In this document: piece after piece, positions 59,090 through 64,000 of the stretch
Layout: each line of letters starts with the position of its first letter
Numbering within the stretch: position 1 is the stretch's first letter
Notes under the pieces: generated by a model
Databases searched by the model: none
What the model was told of the DNA's origin: nothing
The model's input: only the letters and a program-made list of their open reading frames with translations
Assembly (NCBI GenBank): GCA_965112735.1
Contig: OZ218951.1
Location: forward strand, 434,001 to 498,000
Reading direction: 5' to 3'
Length of the DNA: 64,000 bases
DNA from: Phaeosaccion multiseriatum
Lineage: Eukaryota > Ochrophyta, other classes
Program-made: the position numbers and the translations under genes

Positions 59090-59830
59090 CACTGCGGCAG
59101 AGGAGAGCAGCAGCAGGCACGCAGGAGGATAACAGCAGCACAGCAGGAGAGAGGAGAAGAAGAAAGGTGGGTGGGAACCAATGAACTGGCTGACCCCCCA
59201 ACCGAGGTTTAAAATAAGCAATTCCTTGGCACCCAAACGCGCAAAGCTTCCGCGAAAATTGCTGCTGCTGTTCAGGCCATCGGCACTCCCAAAGGACGAG
59301 TGTCTTCAAGCTCTACACGCTTGCACGGCCCATAACCCTCTGTTTCTGCCCCCCCCCCTCGCCTCCTCATGACTCCCTTTCCCTTTCCTCCACTGCTAAA
59401 TCTTTTTTCTTTCGCTCTCGCTCTCTCCTCTCACCATCGTTAATCGCCCATGTTTTCTCACTTGCCCCTCCAGCAGAGAGAAAGACAGGAGGACAACAGC
59501 AGCACAGCAGGAGAGAGGAGAAGAAGAAGGTGGGTACAAGAGCTGACCCGGCCCCCCAACCGCCGAGGTCAGCTAAAAAAACAAATCCTTGGCAAATGCG
59601 CGCCGAAAATCTTCCGTGAAAATTTCTCTGCTGCTCTTCAGGCCATCGGCACTCCCAAAGGACGAGTGTCTTCAAGTTCTACACGCTTGCACGGCCCATA
59701 ACCCTCTGTTTCTGCCCCCCCCCCCCTCGCCTCCCCCTTTCCTCCAATGGGGGAAGCAAGTGCCGAGAAGGAATCTCTCTCTCACCATTTCCCATATCAT
59801 GTTTGCTCACTTGCCGCTCTAGCGTTGGAT
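59090..59830. repeat. Tandem duplication of about 366 bp upstream of the PKS
   Basis: Landmarks recur with one offset: GGCCATCGGCACTCCCAAAG at about 59,275 and 59,641, as do AACAGCAGCACAGCAGGAGA and the CTCACTTGCC element (59,458 and 59,811). The second copy ends about 20-30 bases before the PKS start codon, so the duplicated segment includes the PKS 5' UTR or promoter. Confidence 0.85.
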
Positions 59831-59850
59831 CGGGCCAAGGAGGAGAGAGA

Positions 59851-62800
59851 ATGCCCGGGGCCGGCAAGGAGCCGGCACAGGGTCAGCCTGAGGGTGCAGC
59901 AACGGGTGTGGGGGAGGGATCGGCGGCGGAGACACCCGCAGCAGCAGCACCAGTGCCAGGCAAAGAGGAGGAGGCTCGAAGGGCGCCTCTCTCCTCCCCC
60001 ACGCACCCAAACATGGGCAGCGGACCAAAGAGGAGCGAGAAAGGCGGCCATCGTCGTGGCGACATTGCCATTGTTGGAATGGCCTGCCGCTTCCCTGGAG
60101 GTGCCAACTCCGTTCCTGAGCTGTGGGACCTGCTCTGCAGGGAGGGCAGCGGCATCACAGGCATGCCCACAGATAGGTGCGTGGCTGAGTGGGTGGTGAC
60201 TGGGTCTGGACGACGGAACCTTGGAGATGATGGGCAGCGTGCATCACGGCGCTTAGCGAGCAATTTGCCCCCGCCCCCTGGCTGCAGCCAACCGCAGCAG
60301 ATCTTGCTGGAGTGGTTGGGCGGGAGGGAGTTGGGATGGTAGTGGACGGGATGAGGGGCTGAAGAATCACTGTACACACGGTCGAGGAGAGCTGATGGCA
60401 TTCACACTTATCTTTCTCTCCTTCACCCCGCCCCCTCCCTGCTTCACTGCCCTTGCTGCCTGGCGCCTCCCAAAACACTCCTCCCGCGTTCGCGCACGTC
60501 TATTTCACAGATGGGAGCCTGCGGCCTTGGACAGCGGTTACCCCACGCGGGGGGGCTTCCTCCCCGACGTAGAGCTGTTCGATAACGCCTTCTTCAACAT
60601 CTCTGACCCGGAGGCGTCCGCAATGGACCCTCAGCAGCGAGGTACGCAAAGCGTCACAATGGTGACTCGCTCGGACTTGTTTCGTCTTCAGTATAACCAA
60701 CAAGGGTCTCACCTGCTTTGCTGTTCTCCTCAACACACGCAGTCATGTTGGAGGTGGCCTACGAGACATTTCGCGACGCAGGGCTTGACAAGGAAGCTCT
60801 TCTTGAGAGCAAAACAGGTGGGTCAATGTACCCCTTTCAGTAGTAGCTAGTGATGACTGAAGCAAATAGTGAGCAGAATCAGGCGAAGAGGGAGAAACTG
60901 CTGATGGCACTGATCACACCGTATACCTCACCACAAAGTCCTCTTCTTGAACGTCCAGGAGTGTTCATCGGGTGCGGCAACGGAGACTGGATGTCCAAAA
61001 TGCAGTCCCACGCTCCTGGACCGTACGTTGCTACGGGCGCCTCAGAGGCTCTCGTGGCCAATCGGGTCTCCTTCGCCCTCGGTCTGACTGGACCTTCGCA
61101 GACCATCAACACGGCCTCTTCCTCCTCTCTCGTGGCCGTGCACCAGGCCTGCCGAGGCCTCCAAAGCCGCGACTGCGACATGGCCCTGGCCGGAGGAGTG
61201 TCCATCATGACCAACCCCGAGCCCTTCTCCGCCATGTCATCGCTGCACTTGCTGTCAGACAAGTGCATGGTCTTTGATGCCGCTGCCAACGGCTACGTGC
61301 GGGCAGGTGAGCACAAGCGGCGCCTGCGAGACCGTAGAGAAGACTAAAAGGACGAGAAAGGGAGGAGCTTACCGCAGTGCTTCTAATTATGATGACGGCC
61401 CGCCCTTTCCAGCTCCGCAAGGAGGGCGGAGAGAGGGAGAGGGAGAGGCGGGGAGAGGGAGAGAGGGGAAGAGGGAGCAGGAGCGGGAGAGGGAGAGGGA
61501 GAGGAAATGAGATAGGGGGGGAGAGAAGGGGAGATGGAGAGAAAGAGCGGGAGCGCGAGAGAGGTAGCGGGACAGAGAGGGAGAGGGCGGGACAGGGAGA
61601 TATGGAGAGGGCAGGGGCACAGATAGGGAGAAAGGGAAAGGGAGAGGAAGGGGGGGGGAAAGGGAAGGAGATAAGTGCAGGATGAGCGGAGAGTGTTTCT
61701 TTGGGTCTGAGATTGTCCTTGTTTTATAAACCTGATGAGCACGGCTCGACCACCCCCTAGCTCACCCTCCAGTCACCTCCATTTGCTGCGTGTGCCCTCC
61801 GGCTGCGAGCAGAGGGCTGCGGCGCCGTCGTGCTAAAGCGCCACGAAGACGCCATAGAGGCCCAAGACAACATATTGGCGGTGATTCGAGGCTCCTGCAT
61901 CAATCACACGGGCCACGGCACGACCCTCACCGCTCCCAACGAAGCGGCACAGAAGGCCGCGGTCTTGGACTCCGTAGCAGAGGCGGGCATCGCTCTGTCC
62001 GACGTGAGCTTCATCGAGGCGCACGGCACGGGCACGCCCCTCGGGGACCGCACGGAGTGGGCTTCCATCGCCGGAACCTATGGAGACCACGACCTGGCAA
62101 CAGCCCGCCGTCTCGTCGTTGGAGCGATCAAGACCAACCTTGGTCACGCGGAGGCTGCGGCAGGCATTGCAGGGCTCATCAAGACGGTGCTGGTGCTCAG
62201 GCATGTCCAAGCGCCTCCCAACCTCAACCTGTCCACGCTGAACCCTGCACTGAAGACGGAGGGCAACAGCGCTCTGCTACCCATCCCCGGACGCATGACC
62301 CCCATCTCTACCCGAATCGGAGGTGCGTTGGGGCCCTTATTCAAAAACGTTTCCTGTGACCACTCACTCACTCACTCACTTCACTCACTCACTCACTCAC
62401 TCACTCACTCACTCACTCACTCACTCACTCACTCACTCACTCACTCACTCACTCACTCACTCACCCAATCACTCACTCACTCACTCACTCACTCACCCAA
62501 TCACTCACTCACTCATTCACTCACTCACTCACTCACTCACCCAATCACTCACTCACTCACTCACTCAATCACTCACTCACCCAATCACTCACTCACTCAT
62601 TCACTCACTCACTCACTCACTCACTCTCACTCACCCAATCACTCACTCACTCACTCACTCACTCACTCACCCAATCACTCACTCACCCACTCCCACTCAC
62701 TCACTCGCGTCTTCTTGAGACAAGTTAAGGATTACTTTAGAGGGTATGAGCTATCGTATGATGGTAAATGGCTCAACCCGTTCTCACCATGCACTTCTGC

Positions 62801-63953
62801 TCGCTGTGGTTACTTCTGCTCCTTTCGCAGCTGTCAACTCCTTTGGGTTTGGCGGTGTCAATGCCCACGTCATCCTGGAGGGGACGGCCACCTCACAAGC
62901 GGAGAAGACCAACGTCAGAGCCTCCCCGTTCACGAGCAGAAAGGCCTTCAAGCTGCTGCCCCCCCCACCGACATCGGCGGCCGGAAAAAGCTCCTTGGCA
63001 GTAGAGCTCCGCGGTGTCAGTCCAGCCGAACGCCAAGAGAGGCTTCGATCCGTCATCTCCGACATCGCCCTCTCCAGCACGGCAGGCTCTGTCGGCATCG
63101 ACATGGACAAGCCTCTCATGGAGGCTGGCATGGATTCGTTGGCGCTCATGGAGCTGAGGCAGCGTCTGCACCTGCTCACGGACATTCCCGTTAGCAGTGC
63201 CGCCCTCTTTGCCCACCCCACCGTGGCGGCCTTGGCGGAGTGGTTGGGCTCGGCGCTCATGGAGGGAAGTGCGAGCAGCCTGCGCCTGTCCAGGAGGATG
63301 CCATCGTCTCAAGGGGGGGGCGACGCTTCTGCCCCGCTGGCAATAGTGAGCATGGCGTGCCGCTTCCCCGGAGGCGCAGACAGTCCCGACGCTTTCTGGT
63401 CCATGCTGCTGGAGGGAAAGGACTGCATCACCGCCATGCCCTCGGGAAGACTCACTGGTGCGGCGAAGGAGTGGCACGGAGGCTTCATCGACGGCGTGGA
63501 GATGTTCGACAACGCCACCTTTGGCATCTCCGTGGCTGAGGCCGAGGCCATGGACCCCACTCAGCGCATCATGCTGGAGGTCGGCTACGAGGCGCTGCAC
63601 GAGGCAGGCTTCTCTATGGCCACGCTGCGCAACAGCAACACCGGAGTGTTCGTCGGCTCCATGCAGCACGGCGACTGGGCCGCGCTGAACAAGGATGGTG
63701 ACACCAAAGCTCACTCAATGATGGGCGAGTCAGCGGGCTGCCCTGCAAATCGCCTGTCCTATGCACTGGGCTTGCGAGGCCCAAGCATATCTGTTGATAC
63801 GCTTTGCTCTTCCTCGCTCGTTGCCTTGGACACGGCTTGTCGCTACCTTCGCTTCGGCACGTGCGATGCTGCGGTTGTGGGAGGAGTGAACCTGCTACTC
63901 GGCTCCCGTTCCTTCGAGCAGCTCGACAAGGGAGGTTTCTTGTCCAAGGACTG
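59851..63953 (+). CDS. Modular type I polyketide synthase, 5' part (KS-ACP-KS...)
   Basis: Six exons in this window: 59,851-60,176; 60,511-60,641; 60,743-60,817; 60,959-61,306; 61,813-62,322; 62,831-63,953, continuing beyond the window (donor GTACGT). About 838 residues are visible. After a polar leader comes KS1 ([46 protein letters not shown]), an ACP ([12 protein letters not shown], the Ser carrying phosphopantetheine), and KS2 ([13 protein letters not shown], active site [10 protein letters not shown]). KS1 has TASSSSLVA: the catalytic Cys is Ser, while both His motifs remain. No acyltransferase, ketoreductase or other domain lies between KS1 and ACP, so extender units would come from elsewhere or the module passes chains on without extension. 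Such giant PKSs occur in haptophytes, dinoflagellates and other algae. Confidence 0.88.
61395..61680. repeat. GA-rich tract in PKS intron 4
   Basis: Degenerate GGGAGA repeats of about 285 bp inside the intron 61,307-61,812; no coding value. Confidence 0.9.
62360..62702. repeat. (TCAC)n array in PKS intron 5
   Basis: About 340 bp of CACT repeats interrupted regularly by CCAAT (for example near 62,464, 62,496, 62,541, 62,581 and 62,634), within the intron 62,323-62,830. The 4-bp unit keeps a Ser-Leu-Thr-His frame open but it is intronic. Confidence 0.95.
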
Positions 63954-64000
63954 GTACGTACGGGAGAATGGGGGGGCTGGCCTTGGGGAGCATCGAGCTC

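Noticed and set aside
62323-62718. Ser-Leu-Thr-His repeat protein or extension of the PKS frame
   Set aside because: A GT donor at 62,323 and an AG acceptor at 62,830 restore the KS motif [10 protein letters not shown] exactly; the repeat is intronic.

Overview
The window is nuclear DNA of a microbial eukaryote, probably an alga. It holds two very different compartments that meet at about position 23,945. The right compartment has spliced genes (GT-AG introns, 21 coding exons in MCM6), dense microsatellites in introns, an NRPS-like gene, a modular type I PKS, and the ciliary protein TMEM107. These suggest a flagellated protist; a stramenopile or haptophyte alga is my guess, not a demonstrated identification. 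The left compartment (1-23,945) has short, tightly packed, intronless genes on both strands, with T-runs or AT-rich blocks upstream of several starts. Its gene families belong to nucleocytoplasmic large DNA viruses (NCLDV).

Left region (endogenous giant virus): A32-type packaging ATPase, glutaredoxin and a membrane-anchored thioredoxin on divergent strands, a GT25-like glycosyltransferase, an RPB9-like subunit, acidic membrane-anchored and acidic repeat proteins, a DUF5767-like protein, a patatin-like lipase, a long surface-fibre-like protein, an aquaporin, an RPB7-like subunit and the N-terminal part of a D11-like ATPase. RNA polymerase subunits suggest a lineage that carries its own transcription machinery. 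A nearly pristine Ty3/Gypsy chromovirus (12,130-17,909; LTRs with one mismatch; 4-bp target duplication) sits inside the fibre gene. A 176-bp satellite with 12 full copies (18,271-20,382) lies just upstream of that gene's start.

Junction: the D11-like gene stops after its Walker A half at about 23,945. NRPS coding sequence begins immediately afterwards in the middle of a condensation domain. Both partners are truncated at the same place, as expected if viral DNA recombined into a host NRPS gene; assembly chimerism is the alternative.

Right region (host): NRPS-like gene (partial C, A, T, then alternating membrane segments and left-handed beta-helix domains as in Pls-type poly-amino-acid synthetases); a CTC microsatellite; a wrecked FNIP-repeat gene; a UBL-WLM-UBA-PUB metalloprotease gene; TMEM107; MCM6; a large reverse-strand gene ending in FNIP-like repeats; a decayed DNA transposon; and the 5' part of a modular PKS (KS-ACP-KS) whose first KS has Ser in place of the catalytic Cys.

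Exon borders were read by eye from GT/AG sites and reading-frame continuity, and may be off by one or two bases. Family assignments rest on motif recognition, not on database searches.
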